This document shows, piece after piece, positions 8,871 to 16,457 of a stretch of DNA of 41,330 nucleotides. The first letter of the stretch is position 1. Each line of letters opens with the position of its first letter. The stretch covers positions 1 to 41,330 of the forward strand of contig NZ_FWER01000053.1 of assembly GCF_900169785.1 (NCBI RefSeq). The letters are read 5' to 3'. Origin of the DNA: Rhizobium sullae (GTDB taxonomy: Bacteria; Pseudomonadota; Alphaproteobacteria; Rhizobiales; Rhizobiaceae). Both the position numbers and the translations under genes were made by a program. The notes below the pieces were generated by a model that did no database searches, had not been told where the DNA came from, and worked only from the letters and a program-made list of their open reading frames with translations.

Positions 8871-9347
8871 TCACAACGGAAAGAGGCTGGTCAGCGGCAT
8901 GTGGGCCTTGACGATCGGCGACTTCAGCACCACGAAGCTGAAATACTTGTCGATGCCGATATCCAAATCCGTCAACCGTTCCATGATGGTCTGGTACTCG
9001 CCGATGCCGGCGGTCACGAACTTCAGCATGTAATCGTAGCCGCCGGAGACCAGGTGGCACTCGATCACCTGATCGACCTTCTCGACGGCCGCCAGGAAGC
9101 GGGCGAAATCGATCTGCCTGTGATTCTTGAGGGTAATCTCGGTGAAGACCGTGAGCGTCTGACCGAGCTTGCCCACATTCACCTGGGCGGAATAGCCGAC
9201 GATGTAGCCTTCCGCCTGCAGCTTCTTCACCCGCATGAGGCAGGGGCTTGGCGAAAGGTTGACCAATTCGGCAAGCTCGACATTGGTAATGCGGCCATTC
9301 TTCTGCAGCTCATAGAGAATTTTGACGTCGATCCGATCGAGTTTCAT
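8871..9347 (-). CDS. Lrp/AsnC-family transcriptional regulator
   Basis: 158 residues, the standard Lrp/AsnC length. The N-terminal winged helix-turn-helix is clear (LDRIDVKILYELQKNGRITN, then VELAELVNLSPSPCLMRVKK at about 24-43). The C-terminal RAM ligand-binding domain includes VIECHLVSGGYDYMLKF. These regulators sense amino acids or related small molecules. It is divergent from the FAD oxidoreductase gene and convergent with the ABC ATPase gene, so it is the likely local regulator of this catabolic cluster. A perfect inverted repeat in the divergent intergenic region (9384-9402) is its candidate binding site. Confidence 0.92.
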   Translation of the reverse strand: MKLDRIDVKILYELQKNGRITNVELAELVNLSPSPCLMRVKKLQAEGYIVGYSAQVNVGKLGQTLTVFTEITLKNHRQIDFARFLAAVEKVDQVIECHLVSGGYDYMLKFVTAGIGEYQTIMERLTDLDIGIDKYFSFVVLKSPIVKAHMPLTSLFPL

Positions 9348-9383
9348 GCGAGCCCTGCCATGTTGGTGTCACCGAAAGGCAAC

Positions 9384-9510
9384 CGCAGCAGAAAATGCTG
9401 CGCTATGCCGATCCGACCATAGCATATAAGCCCCTCCTGTCATTACCGGTGCGTTCGCCTCGTCAAGCATAAACGGTTGCAGCAACGCGCAAGCACGGTA
9501 GAAAATGCTG
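9384..9510. promoter_or_regulatory. Divergent control region with candidate Lrp-type operators
   Basis: The 233-bp gap between the divergent Lrp-type and oxidoreductase genes contains CGCAGCA-GAAAA-TGCTGCG at 9384-9402, a perfect 7-bp inverted repeat with an A-rich centre, the usual form of Lrp/AsnC sites. The core GAAAATGCTG occurs again at 9501-9510, inside a weaker dyad (GGTAG...CTGACC), 110 bp from the first. Two sites that far apart would suit octameric Lrp-type wrapping. The assignment is inferred from form and position only. Confidence 0.5.
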
Positions 9511-9580
9511 ACCTCTCTTGAACTCCAGCTACGTCTTTCTTGGCCAGGCGGTAGATTGATGGCTAAAGCTGGAGACGCCG

Positions 9581-10906
9581 ATGCCTGCCCCCCTTCAAAA
9601 AGTCGAAACGAAGCAAGCCCTACCTGAAAGCGCTGATGCGGTGATCATCGGCGGCGGCATCGTCGGCGTCTTCACGGCCTACTATCTTGCACGCCGGGGC
9701 CTGAAAGTCGCCCTTGTTGAGAAAGGCCTGATCGGTGCTGAGCAGTCGAGCCGGAACTGGGGGTGGTGCCGCCAGCAAAACCGCGACGCACGGGAACTTC
9801 CGATCGCGACGAAGAGCCTCCACCTGTGGGAGCGATTTGCGGCCGAAACAGGCGAAGATACCGGGTTCCGGCGCTGCGGCCTCCTCTACCTCAGCAACAA
9901 TGAGACCGAGCTTGAAGGCTGGGCGCGCTGGCGCGATTTTGCAACAACCGCAGGCGTGACGACGCATATGCTCGACAGCGTTCAGGCAGCCGAACGCGGA
10001 AAGGCCAGCGGCCGACCGTGGAAAGGTGGGGTCTTTTCGCCATCGGACGGGACTGCCGATCCCTCGCGCGCCGCACCGGCCGTTGCCCGAGCAATCATGA
10101 AACTCGGTAGCAGCGTGCATCAGAATTGCGCCGCGCGCGGCATCGAGACGACGGCTGGCCGATTGAGCGCCATTGTTACCGAGAAAGGAACCATCCGGAC
10201 GCGTACGGCCATCATGGCTGGCGGCGCCTGGGCTTCGTCCTTCTGTCATCAGCTCGCCATCCGCTTCCCGCAAGCCTCCATCCGCTCGTCCATCCTTTCT
10301 GTTTCGGCTGGGTCGGACGATCTGCCGGATGCGCTTCACACTGCCGAAATATCGATTACCCGACGGGGCGACGGCGGTTTCACTTTGGCCATCAGCGGGC
10401 GCGGGCGGATCGACCCGACACCTCAGCAGCTTCGTTTCTCAAAAGAATTTCTGCCGATGTTCGTCCGTCGCTGGCGCAGTCTTGCGCCCGGCGGGACTGA
10501 AGGCTGGCTCTCGGGCCATGAGAGTCTGGCCCGTTGGCGTCTTGATGCTCCGACGCCGATGGAGCGGATGCGCATCCTCGATCCTGATCCGCACCGCAGC
10601 ACTGTTGCGCTCACTCATCGCCGCGCCTGCGCGCTTTTGCCTTCTCTTGCTGCGACAACCATAACGGCAGTTTGGGCAGGATATATAGACAGCACGCCGG
10701 ACGGTGTGCCAGCCATCGGCGAAATAGCCTCGGTCCCGGGCTTTATCCTTGCCGCCGGCTTCAGCGGACATGGGTTCGGCATTGGCCCGGGCGCCGGGCA
10801 TCTGATCGCCGATATCGTCTCCGGCGCAGAGCCGTTGGTAGACCCACGGGCCTATGATCCAAGCCGCTTTGAGAACTCCGCCTGGGGGAAGGTTGCCGAC
10901 TTCTAA
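9581..10906 (+). CDS. FAD-dependent amine/amino-acid oxidoreductase (DAO family)
   Basis: 441 residues. The N-terminal Rossmann motif is ADAVIIGGGIVGVFTAYYLA (Gly-rich loop at about residues 22-27) with an acidic ribose-binding end at LVEKG. EQSSRNWGWCRQQNRD (about 55-70) is typical of a rhizobial subgroup of DadA/PuuB-like oxidases, and the C-terminal FAD contact is GFSGHGFGIGPGAGHLIAD. Members oxidise a secondary or primary amine or a D-amino acid to an imine that hydrolyses to a keto compound or aldehyde. It is transcribed away from the Lrp-type gene. With the aminotransferase, GNAT and importer upstream it suggests an amine-degradation route. The substrate is not determinable here. Confidence 0.88.
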   Translation: MPAPLQKVETKQALPESADAVIIGGGIVGVFTAYYLARRGLKVALVEKGLIGAEQSSRNWGWCRQQNRDARELPIATKSLHLWERFAAETGEDTGFRRCGLLYLSNNETELEGWARWRDFATTAGVTTHMLDSVQAAERGKASGRPWKGGVFSPSDGTADPSRAAPAVARAIMKLGSSVHQNCAARGIETTAGRLSAIVTEKGTIRTRTAIMAGGAWASSFCHQLAIRFPQASIRSSILSVSAGSDDLPDALHTAEISITRRGDGGFTLAISGRGRIDPTPQQLRFSKEFLPMFVRRWRSLAPGGTEGWLSGHESLARWRLDAPTPMERMRILDPDPHRSTVALTHRRACALLPSLAATTITAVWAGYIDSTPDGVPAIGEIASVPGFILAAGFSGHGFGIGPGAGHLIADIVSGAEPLVDPRAYDPSRFENSAWGKVADF

Positions 10907-10918
10907 AATGCGTATTTC

Positions 10919-10946
10919 TTGTGCATTTGTTTTTAATGCTTAATTT
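10919..10946 (+). promoter_or_regulatory. Candidate sigma-70-type promoter of first nasT gene
   Basis: TTGTGC (10919-10924), a 16-bp spacer and TAATTT (10941-10946) lie in a locally A/T-rich gap between the oxidase gene and nasT. A start about seven bases downstream would give a leader of roughly 40 nt. No sigma-54 element is visible here, unlike the two operons that NasT should control. Confidence 0.35.
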
Positions 10947-10994
10947 TGCGGCTTTCAACTTGCCTGTTCTGTTGCAGTGCGTCATAAATGGCGC

Positions 10995-11582
10995 ATGAGC
11001 CGTTTCGACCTGACGATCCTTGTCATAGACGAAAATGCGATCCGCTCCTCGATCATCGAGGAGGGGCTGCAGGAGGCCGGCCATATGCGCGTCACCGTGA
11101 TTCACGAGGTCCAGGGCGTCGCGCGCATCATCGAGACGCTGAAGCCGGACGTCATCATCATCGACATCGAGAACCCGAACCGCGACATGATGGAGCACCT
11201 GTTCCAGCTGACGCGAACGGTCAGCCGGCCGATCGCGATGTTTGTCGACCGGTCCGATACAGCTTCGATCGAAGCGGCCGTCGAGGCCGGCGTCTCTGCC
11301 TATATCGTCGACGGGCTGAAGAAGGAGCGGGTGAAACCTATCCTCGATATGGCCGTCAGCCGGTTCAATGCCTTCAGCCGCCTACAGCGGGAACTCGCTG
11401 ACGCAAAATCGGCGCTCGAGGAGCGCAAGGTCGTGGAGCGCGCAAAGGGCATTCTGATGAAGATGCGCGGCCTTTCGGAGGAACAGGCTTTCGCGCTGCT
11501 ACGCCAGACGGCGATGAACGAGAAGAAGAAGATGTCCGAGATCGCGCAAAGCGTCGTGACGGCAGCAGGATTGCTGATGTGA
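10995..11582 (+). CDS. nasT: NasT-like ANTAR-domain antiterminator (copy 1)
   Basis: 195 residues from ATG 10995 (MSRFDLTILVIDEN); this start matches the second copy in the window, although an upstream in-frame GTG exists at 10977. The N-terminus is a receiver-like domain (LVIDEN; VIIIDIENPNRD; MFVDRSD). The C-terminal ~60 residues are an ANTAR RNA-binding domain: VVERAKGILMKMRGLSEEQA followed by ALLRQTAMNEKKKMSEIAQS. In Azotobacter, Paracoccus and Bradyrhizobium, NasT binds paired hairpins in nas leader RNAs and blocks termination, and NasS holds it inactive without nitrate. The nasS gene follows after a 40-bp gap. A clear paralogue is at 16458. Confidence 0.92.
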   Translation: MSRFDLTILVIDENAIRSSIIEEGLQEAGHMRVTVIHEVQGVARIIETLKPDVIIIDIENPNRDMMEHLFQLTRTVSRPIAMFVDRSDTASIEAAVEAGVSAYIVDGLKKERVKPILDMAVSRFNAFSRLQRELADAKSALEERKVVERAKGILMKMRGLSEEQAFALLRQTAMNEKKKMSEIAQSVVTAAGLLM

Positions 11583-11622
11583 CCCGGTGCCACGCCCATT
11601 CGATTGTCCGGAGGACTGCGGA

Positions 11623-12906
11623 GTGAATGCAGTGACGAGAATTGACACCCAGCAAGGGCGCGTCTCCGCGCCTTCACGACTCAGCAGCGAGGGCCCACGC
11701 GTTCTTCGCGCCGGCTTCATCCCGCTTGTCGACGCCGCGGTGCTGGTTGCAGCCGCGGAGTTCGGATTTGCCGAGAAGGAGGGTTTAACCCTCGATCTGG
11801 TCAGGGACGTTTCATGGGCGAATGTTCGCGACCGCCTGGCCTTTCGCCAGTTCGACATAGCCCATATGCTCTCGCCGATGCCCGTGGCGGCAATGCTTGG
11901 ACTGGGCTCGAACCCCTCCCCGACCATTGCGCCCTTCTCACTCGGACGCGGCGGCAATGCGATCACCCTTTCCACGCGCCTCTTCGAACGGATGCGCGAA
12001 GCAGCAAACGTTTCGGAAGCAGCCAGCGCCCTTGAAAGCGCGCGCGCCTTTGCATTGGTGCTGAACCAGATGCGGTTGGCCGGCGAGCCGGTGCCGACAC
12101 TCGGGATGACCTATCCCTTTTCCTCGCACAATTATGAATTCCGCTACTGGCTGGCCGCGGGCGGCATTGATCCCGACAAGGACGTCAAGCTCATCGTCGT
12201 GCCGCCCCCGCTCACCTCCGATGCCCTAGCTGCCGGCGCAATCGACGGCTTCTGCGTCGGCGCGCCCTGGAACATGGTGGCGTCCGAGCGCGGCGTCGGG
12301 CGGATCGTTGCGACGAAGCAGGACATCTGGCCCTCGGCGCCGGAAAAGGTCATCGGCATGCGGCCGGATTGGGCCGAGAGCCATCCGGAAACGGTCTCCC
12401 GGCTGATCGTGGCGCTGGATGCCGCAGCGCGCTGGTGCGATCATGCCGAAAACCACGACGCGCTGGCTGCGGCGCTTGCCGATCAGCGCTATATCGCAGC
12501 ACCCGTCGAAATCATCCGGCGTGTGCTAGCCGGCGAGTTCAGCCTGGACGCCAAGGGCAACCGCCGCATCGTCGACAATTATTTCACGTTCCACCGCGGC
12601 TACGCGAACTATCCGCGGCCGAGCCAGGCGCTGTGGATCTACAGTCAGATGATCCGCTGGGGCCAGGCGGCAATCAACTTAAACAGCGCACGCGCGGCAG
12701 CGTCCGCCTATCGCCCCGATCTCTATAGGACAGCGCTCGGCGAGACATGCACGCCGCCGGACGCCGATGTCCGGGTCGAAGGCGACAGCGACGGTGACCG
12801 CTTCATGGACGGCAGCATCTTCGATCCGGCGCGCCTCGTGGAGTATGTCGACGGATTTTCAGTCAAGAGCATGCTGCCCTTCGTTCCAGGTGTCGGCGAG
12901 GTCTGA
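11623..12906 (+). CDS. nasS: NasS-like nitrate sensor, CmpA/NrtA fold (copy 1)
   Basis: 427 residues from GTG 11623, chosen because GGAGGA (11610-11615) lies seven bases upstream; an earlier in-frame GTG at 11587 lacks such a site. The protein is a CmpA/NrtA-type solute-binding fold (RAGFIPLVDAAVLVAAAEFG; FDIAHMLSPMPVAAML; YEFRYWLAAGGIDPD; GFCVGAPWN) but has no signal peptide, as expected for the cytoplasmic sensor NasS. Known role: without nitrate or nitrite NasS binds NasT; ligand binding releases NasT to antiterminate target operons. It lies between nasT and the leader of nrtABC and has a second copy at 17057. Confidence 0.9.
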   Translation: MNAVTRIDTQQGRVSAPSRLSSEGPRVLRAGFIPLVDAAVLVAAAEFGFAEKEGLTLDLVRDVSWANVRDRLAFRQFDIAHMLSPMPVAAMLGLGSNPSPTIAPFSLGRGGNAITLSTRLFERMREAANVSEAASALESARAFALVLNQMRLAGEPVPTLGMTYPFSSHNYEFRYWLAAGGIDPDKDVKLIVVPPPLTSDALAAGAIDGFCVGAPWNMVASERGVGRIVATKQDIWPSAPEKVIGMRPDWAESHPETVSRLIVALDAAARWCDHAENHDALAAALADQRYIAAPVEIIRRVLAGEFSLDAKGNRRIVDNYFTFHRGYANYPRPSQALWIYSQMIRWGQAAINLNSARAAASAYRPDLYRTALGETCTPPDADVRVEGDSDGDRFMDGSIFDPARLVEYVDGFSVKSMLPFVPGVGEV

Positions 12907-13065
12907 TCTTCTGCTGCTTTGCACAAAAGGCTGGCAGCAGTTTGCGTTGGAAACGGCAATAGCACAAAATATGCACATTCCTATCGCGAGCCTAAAATTT
13001 AGGCGTAATCGCTGAAGGTGCTCATCCCCCTGTGATTTCAATGGGCTAGATCTCCGACCGGAAAC

Positions 13066-13080
13066 TGGCATGCCGCTTGC
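13066..13080 (+). promoter_or_regulatory. Sigma-54 promoter of nrtABC
   Basis: TGGCATGCCGCTTGC matches the sigma-54 -24/-12 consensus TGGCAcg-N4-TTGC with the invariant GG and GC at correct spacing. Transcription should start near 13091, just before the paired-hairpin leader. Sigma-54 use implies control by NtrC under nitrogen limitation. TTGCACAAAA-type sequences upstream (about 12920 and 12966) might be weak NtrC half-sites, but no good full site was seen. Confidence 0.85.
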
Positions 13081-13092
13081 AAGGATAGTCTT

Positions 13093-13157
13093 GCCCGGAT
13101 CAATGGCGATCCTGGCGGATAAGCGCGTGATAAGCGCTTGCAAAAGACATCGACGTC
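13093..13157 (+). promoter_or_regulatory. NasT (ANTAR) target leader RNA of nrtABC
   Basis: Hairpin 1: GGATC (13097-13101), hexaloop AATGGC (13102-13107), GATCC (13108-13112); further pairs lie outside one mismatch. Hairpin 2: GAC (13146-13148), hexaloop ATCGAC (13149-13154), GTC (13155-13157), with GCAAAA (13140-13145) able to pair with TTTTGC (13165-13170) below it. Both loops have A at position 1 and G at position 4, the invariant bases of ANTAR targets. An extra hairpin, AAGCGC...GCGCTT (13121-13139), sits between them. The leader begins within a few bases of the predicted sigma-54 start. Hairpin 2 overlaps the 5' arm of the terminator that follows. Confidence 0.75.
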
Positions 13158-13222
13158 GCACGGTTTTTGCTGTCCGGGAACTCTCCCTTCCCGCAGACGC
13201 AATCTCCGGGCGGCGTTTTTTT
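13154..13222 (+). terminator. Leader terminator of nrtABC, competing with ANTAR hairpin 2
   Basis: CGTCGC (13154-13159) can pair with GCGGCG (13210-13215, one G-U pair); inside it, after one mismatch, CGG (13161-13163) pairs with CCG (13206-13208). An inner hairpin CGGGAA/TTCCCG (13175-13193) fills the loop. Seven T residues follow directly (13216-13222). The outer 5' arm uses bases of ANTAR hairpin 2, so the two structures exclude each other. This is the expected arrangement for NasT antitermination. Folding was done by eye. Confidence 0.65.
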
Positions 13223-13264
13223 ATTCCGAAAATTCCTGCGACGACCAACAAGGGGAACCAGCGC

Positions 13265-14563
13265 ATGAACAAGATCCTCACAGGCGGCATAAGCCGCCGC
13301 AGCCTCCTGAAAACGACCGCCGCGACTGCCTTGATCGGCGCAGTCCGCACCGCTTTTCCCTCCGGCGCCTTTGCCGCAGCCGCAGCACCTGAAGTCACGG
13401 GCGCTAAACTCGGCTTCATCGCGCTGACCGACGCTGCTGCGCTGATCGTTGCCAAGGAAAAGGGTCTTTTCGAAAAACATGGCCTTCCCGATGTCGAGGT
13501 CGCCAAACAGGCGTCCTGGGGCGCAACACGCGACAATCTGGTTCTCGGCGGCGCTTCGAACGGCATCGACGGCGCCCACATCCTTTCGCCGCTGCCTTAT
13601 CTCATGCATACGGGCAAGGTGACGCAGAACAATCAGCCAGTACCGATGGCGCTGCTGGCGCGTCTGAATTACGACAGCCAGGGCATTTCCGTCGCCAAGG
13701 AATATGCCGATACCGGCGTCCAACTCGACGCATCCAAGCTGAAGGCGGCCTTCGAGAAGAAGAAGGCCGAAGGCAAGGAAGTGAAGGCCGCCATGACCTT
13801 CCCGGGCGGTACTCATGACCTTTGGATCCGCTACTGGCTTGCCGCCGGCGGCATCGACCCGGACAAGGACGTCTCGACCATCGTCGTGCCGCCGCCGCAG
13901 ATGGTGGCGAACATGAAGGTCGGCAACATGGATGTCTTCTGTGTCGGCGAACCTTGGAACGAGCAACTCGTCAATCAGGGGATCGGCTTTACCGCAGCAA
14001 CGACCGGCGAGCTGTGGAAAGGACATCCCGAAAAAGCGCTCGGAATGCGGGCCGACTGGGTCGAGAAGAACCCGAACGCCACGAGAGCCCTCTTGATGGC
14101 GGTGATGGAAGCCCAGCAATGGTGCGACATCATGGACAACAAGGAGGAAATGGCGACCATCCTCGGCAAGCGTCAATGGTTCAACGTTCCACCGAAGGAC
14201 GTACTTGGGCGCCTCAAGGGCGACATCAACTACGGCAACGGCCGTGTCGCCCACGGCACCGATCTTTACATGAAATTCTGGGCAGGCGGCGCCTCCTACC
14301 CCTTCAAGAGCCACGACACCTGGTTCATGGCCGAGAATGTGCGCTGGGGCAAGTTCGCGCCCGACACCGACATCAAGGCCCTCGTTGACCAGGTCAACCG
14401 CGAGGATCTCTGGCGTGATGCGGCCAAGGCTCTGGGTGTCGCCGCAGCCGACATTCCCCCTTCCCCTTCCCGGGGCAAGGAAACCTTCTTCGACGGCAAG
14501 GTCTTTGATCCGGAAAATCCGTCCGCCTATCTCGATAGCCTTGCCATCAAGGCCGCATCCTGA
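13265..14563 (+). CDS. nrtA: Nitrate ABC transporter substrate-binding protein NrtA
   Basis: 432 residues from ATG 13265 with AGGGGAA upstream; the open frame extends further 5' but that part is the leader RNA. The N-terminus is a twin-arginine signal (ISRRSLLKTTAATALIGAV) ending in an AFAAAAAP cleavage region. The mature protein has the NrtA/CmpA pattern: KLGFIALTDAAALIVAKEKG, GAHILSPLPYLMHTG, WIRYWLAAGGIDPDKD, DVFCVGEPWNEQLV and LGMRADWVEKNP. It binds nitrate (and possibly nitrite) in the periplasm and delivers it to NrtB. It shares its fold with the two NasS sensors but is clearly the exported member. Confidence 0.95.
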   Translation: MNKILTGGISRRSLLKTTAATALIGAVRTAFPSGAFAAAAAPEVTGAKLGFIALTDAAALIVAKEKGLFEKHGLPDVEVAKQASWGATRDNLVLGGASNGIDGAHILSPLPYLMHTGKVTQNNQPVPMALLARLNYDSQGISVAKEYADTGVQLDASKLKAAFEKKKAEGKEVKAAMTFPGGTHDLWIRYWLAAGGIDPDKDVSTIVVPPPQMVANMKVGNMDVFCVGEPWNEQLVNQGIGFTAATTGELWKGHPEKALGMRADWVEKNPNATRALLMAVMEAQQWCDIMDNKEEMATILGKRQWFNVPPKDVLGRLKGDINYGNGRVAHGTDLYMKFWAGGASYPFKSHDTWFMAENVRWGKFAPDTDIKALVDQVNREDLWRDAAKALGVAAADIPPSPSRGKETFFDGKVFDPENPSAYLDSLAIKAAS

Positions 14564-14572
14564 TCCCCACCT

Positions 14573-14595
14573 CCGGCGCGCGACAGGCGCGCCGG
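14573..14595 (+). other. Intercistronic hairpin between nrtA and nrtB
   Basis: CCGGCGCGC (14573-14581), loop GACAG and GCGCGCCGG (14587-14595) form a perfect 9-bp GC stem followed by CCTTTG. There is no real U-tract. Such hairpins after binding-protein genes often protect the upstream mRNA so that more NrtA than membrane subunits is made. A similar element follows the sugar-binding gene at 38340-38362. Confidence 0.6.
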
Positions 14596-14622
14596 CCTTT
14601 GATTTCCGACGAGGAGCCCTTC

Positions 14623-15513
14623 ATGTCCGCCCTGGCAAAGAAAGAACCCATACCGGCAAAGATTGCGCCGAAGGCCGCAAATGTCGTCCGGCTTGCAGGC
14701 CCGCCGGCTCCCCGGATCGATGTGCGTGGCCTTGCGATGGCGGCAGCGCGCAACATCGTGCCGCCGCTTGTCGTGCTTGCGATCATTTTGACCATCTGGC
14801 AGGTGCTCTGTTCGTCGCCCGACGCCTCACTGCCCTCGCCGCACCGGGTCTGGCAGGAAAGCTTTGATCTGATCGCTTATCCGTTCTTCAACTATGGCTC
14901 GCAGGACATCGGGCTTGGCTGGCGCGTCATGATTTCGCTCCAGCGCGTCGCCTACGGCTTCGGCCTTGCCGCGGTCGCCGGGGTCGTGATCGGCGCCGTC
15001 ATCGGCCAATCCGTCTGGGCCATGCGCGGTCTCGATCCGATCTTCCAGGTGCTGCGCACCGTCCCGCCGCTTGCCTGGCTGCCGCTGTCGCTCGCCGCCT
15101 TCCAGGATTCCAACCCTTCTGCGATCTTCGTGATCTTCATCACGTCGATCTGGCCGGTGATCATCAACACGGCGGTCGGCGTACGCAACATCCCACAGGA
15201 CTACCGCAACGTGGCGCAGGTGCTGCGGCTTAATCATTTCGAATTCTTCTTCAAGATCATGCTGCCATCGGCGGCGCCCTACATCTTTACAGGCCTCCGT
15301 ATCGGCGTCGGTCTCTCATGGCTTGCAATCGTCGCGGCCGAGATGCTGACTGGCGGCGTCGGCATCGGCTTCTTCATCTGGGATGCGTGGAATTCGTCGC
15401 GCCTGCCCGACATCATCGTCGCCCTGGCCTATATCGGTGTTGTCGGCTTTGCCCTCGACAAGCTGGTGGCCGCTGCAGGCCGGTTGATCACCCGCGGCGC
15501 TTCGGCCAACTGA
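14623..15513 (+). CDS. nrtB: Nitrate ABC transporter permease NrtB
   Basis: 296 residues from ATG 14623; GAGGAG lies six bases before it, making it preferable to the in-frame TTG at 14599. Several membrane segments are visible, beginning with VVLAIILTIWQVL. The central region LDPIFQVLRTVPPLAWLPLS and the cytoplasmic EAA-type loop RNVAQVLRLNHFEFFFKIML-PSAAPYIFTGLRIG are characteristic of NrtB/SsuC/TauC permeases. It forms the inner-membrane channel for nitrate and pairs with the ATPase encoded 11 bp downstream. Confidence 0.94.
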   Translation: MSALAKKEPIPAKIAPKAANVVRLAGPPAPRIDVRGLAMAAARNIVPPLVVLAIILTIWQVLCSSPDASLPSPHRVWQESFDLIAYPFFNYGSQDIGLGWRVMISLQRVAYGFGLAAVAGVVIGAVIGQSVWAMRGLDPIFQVLRTVPPLAWLPLSLAAFQDSNPSAIFVIFITSIWPVIINTAVGVRNIPQDYRNVAQVLRLNHFEFFFKIMLPSAAPYIFTGLRIGVGLSWLAIVAAEMLTGGVGIGFFIWDAWNSSRLPDIIVALAYIGVVGFALDKLVAAAGRLITRGASAN

Positions 15514-15524
15514 GAGGAATACCC

Positions 15525-16322
15525 ATGACCGCCTATCTCAAGCTCGACCACATCGACAAGCATTTCGACCGGGCCGGAACGCGCACCGAAGTACTGAAGG
15601 GCATCAGTCTGACGATCGCGAAAGGCGAGTTCGTGTCGATCATCGGCCATTCCGGTTGCGGCAAGTCCACACTTTTGAACCTGATCGCCGGACTGACGCC
15701 GGTCTCAGCCGGCGCTGTGCTTCTCGAAAACCGGGAAGTCAACGCCCCCGGGCCGGAACGCGCCGTCGTGTTCCAGAACCACAGCCTGCTTCCATGGCTG
15801 ACGGTCTACGAAAACGTCAACCTCGCAGTCTCCAAGGTGTTCGGCAGTTCCAAGAGCAGGGCCGAACGCCACGACTGGGTCATGTCCAACCTCGACCTCG
15901 TGCAGATGGCACACGCCAAGGACAAGCGCCCCTCGGAAATCTCCGGCGGCATGAAGCAGCGCGTCGGCATCGCCCGCGCGCTCGCGATGGAGCCGAAGAT
16001 CCTGCTGCTCGACGAGCCTTTCGGTGCGCTCGATGCGCTGACCCGCGCCCATCTGCAGGATGCAGTGATGGATATTCATGCCCGTCTCGGCAATACGATG
16101 GTGATGATCACCCACGATGTCGACGAGGCCGTGCTGCTCTCCGACCGCATCGTGATGATGACCAACGGCCCGGCCGCCAAGATCGGGGAAGTCCTCGACG
16201 TGCCGATCGCCCGGCCCCGCAACCGCATCGAACTCGCCTCGGACCGCACCTACCTCAAATGCCGCGAAGCCGTTCTGAAATTCCTCTATGAACGCCACCG
16301 CTTTGTCGAAGCCGCAGAGTAA
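15525..16322 (+). CDS. nrtC: Nitrate ABC transporter ATP-binding protein NrtC/NrtD type
   Basis: 265 residues from ATG 15525 after a GAGAGGAA site. Walker A is GHSGCGKST, the Q-loop is VFQNHSLLPWL, the signature is ISGGMKQRVGIARA and Walker B is ILLLDEPFGALDALTR, the NrtD/SsuB/TauB type. The size is that of a single-domain ATPase: it lacks the NrtA-like C-terminal domain found in cyanobacterial NrtC, so one ATPase gene probably gives a homodimer. It is the last gene of the nrtABC operon; the second nasT gene starts 135 bp downstream. Confidence 0.93.
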   Translation: MTAYLKLDHIDKHFDRAGTRTEVLKGISLTIAKGEFVSIIGHSGCGKSTLLNLIAGLTPVSAGAVLLENREVNAPGPERAVVFQNHSLLPWLTVYENVNLAVSKVFGSSKSRAERHDWVMSNLDLVQMAHAKDKRPSEISGGMKQRVGIARALAMEPKILLLDEPFGALDALTRAHLQDAVMDIHARLGNTMVMITHDVDEAVLLSDRIVMMTNGPAAKIGEVLDVPIARPRNRIELASDRTYLKCREAVLKFLYERHRFVEAAE

Positions 16323-16457
16323 ACTCTTAACCAGCACGGATGCGATATGGCTTGATATTGCGTCTCTCTTGGCGCATCTGCGGCACCGTGTCCGTTCGCT
16401 CCTGCACTATCGGCACACTGTATCGAATGAATGCCAATAACCTGTGGCGCCGGTCTT

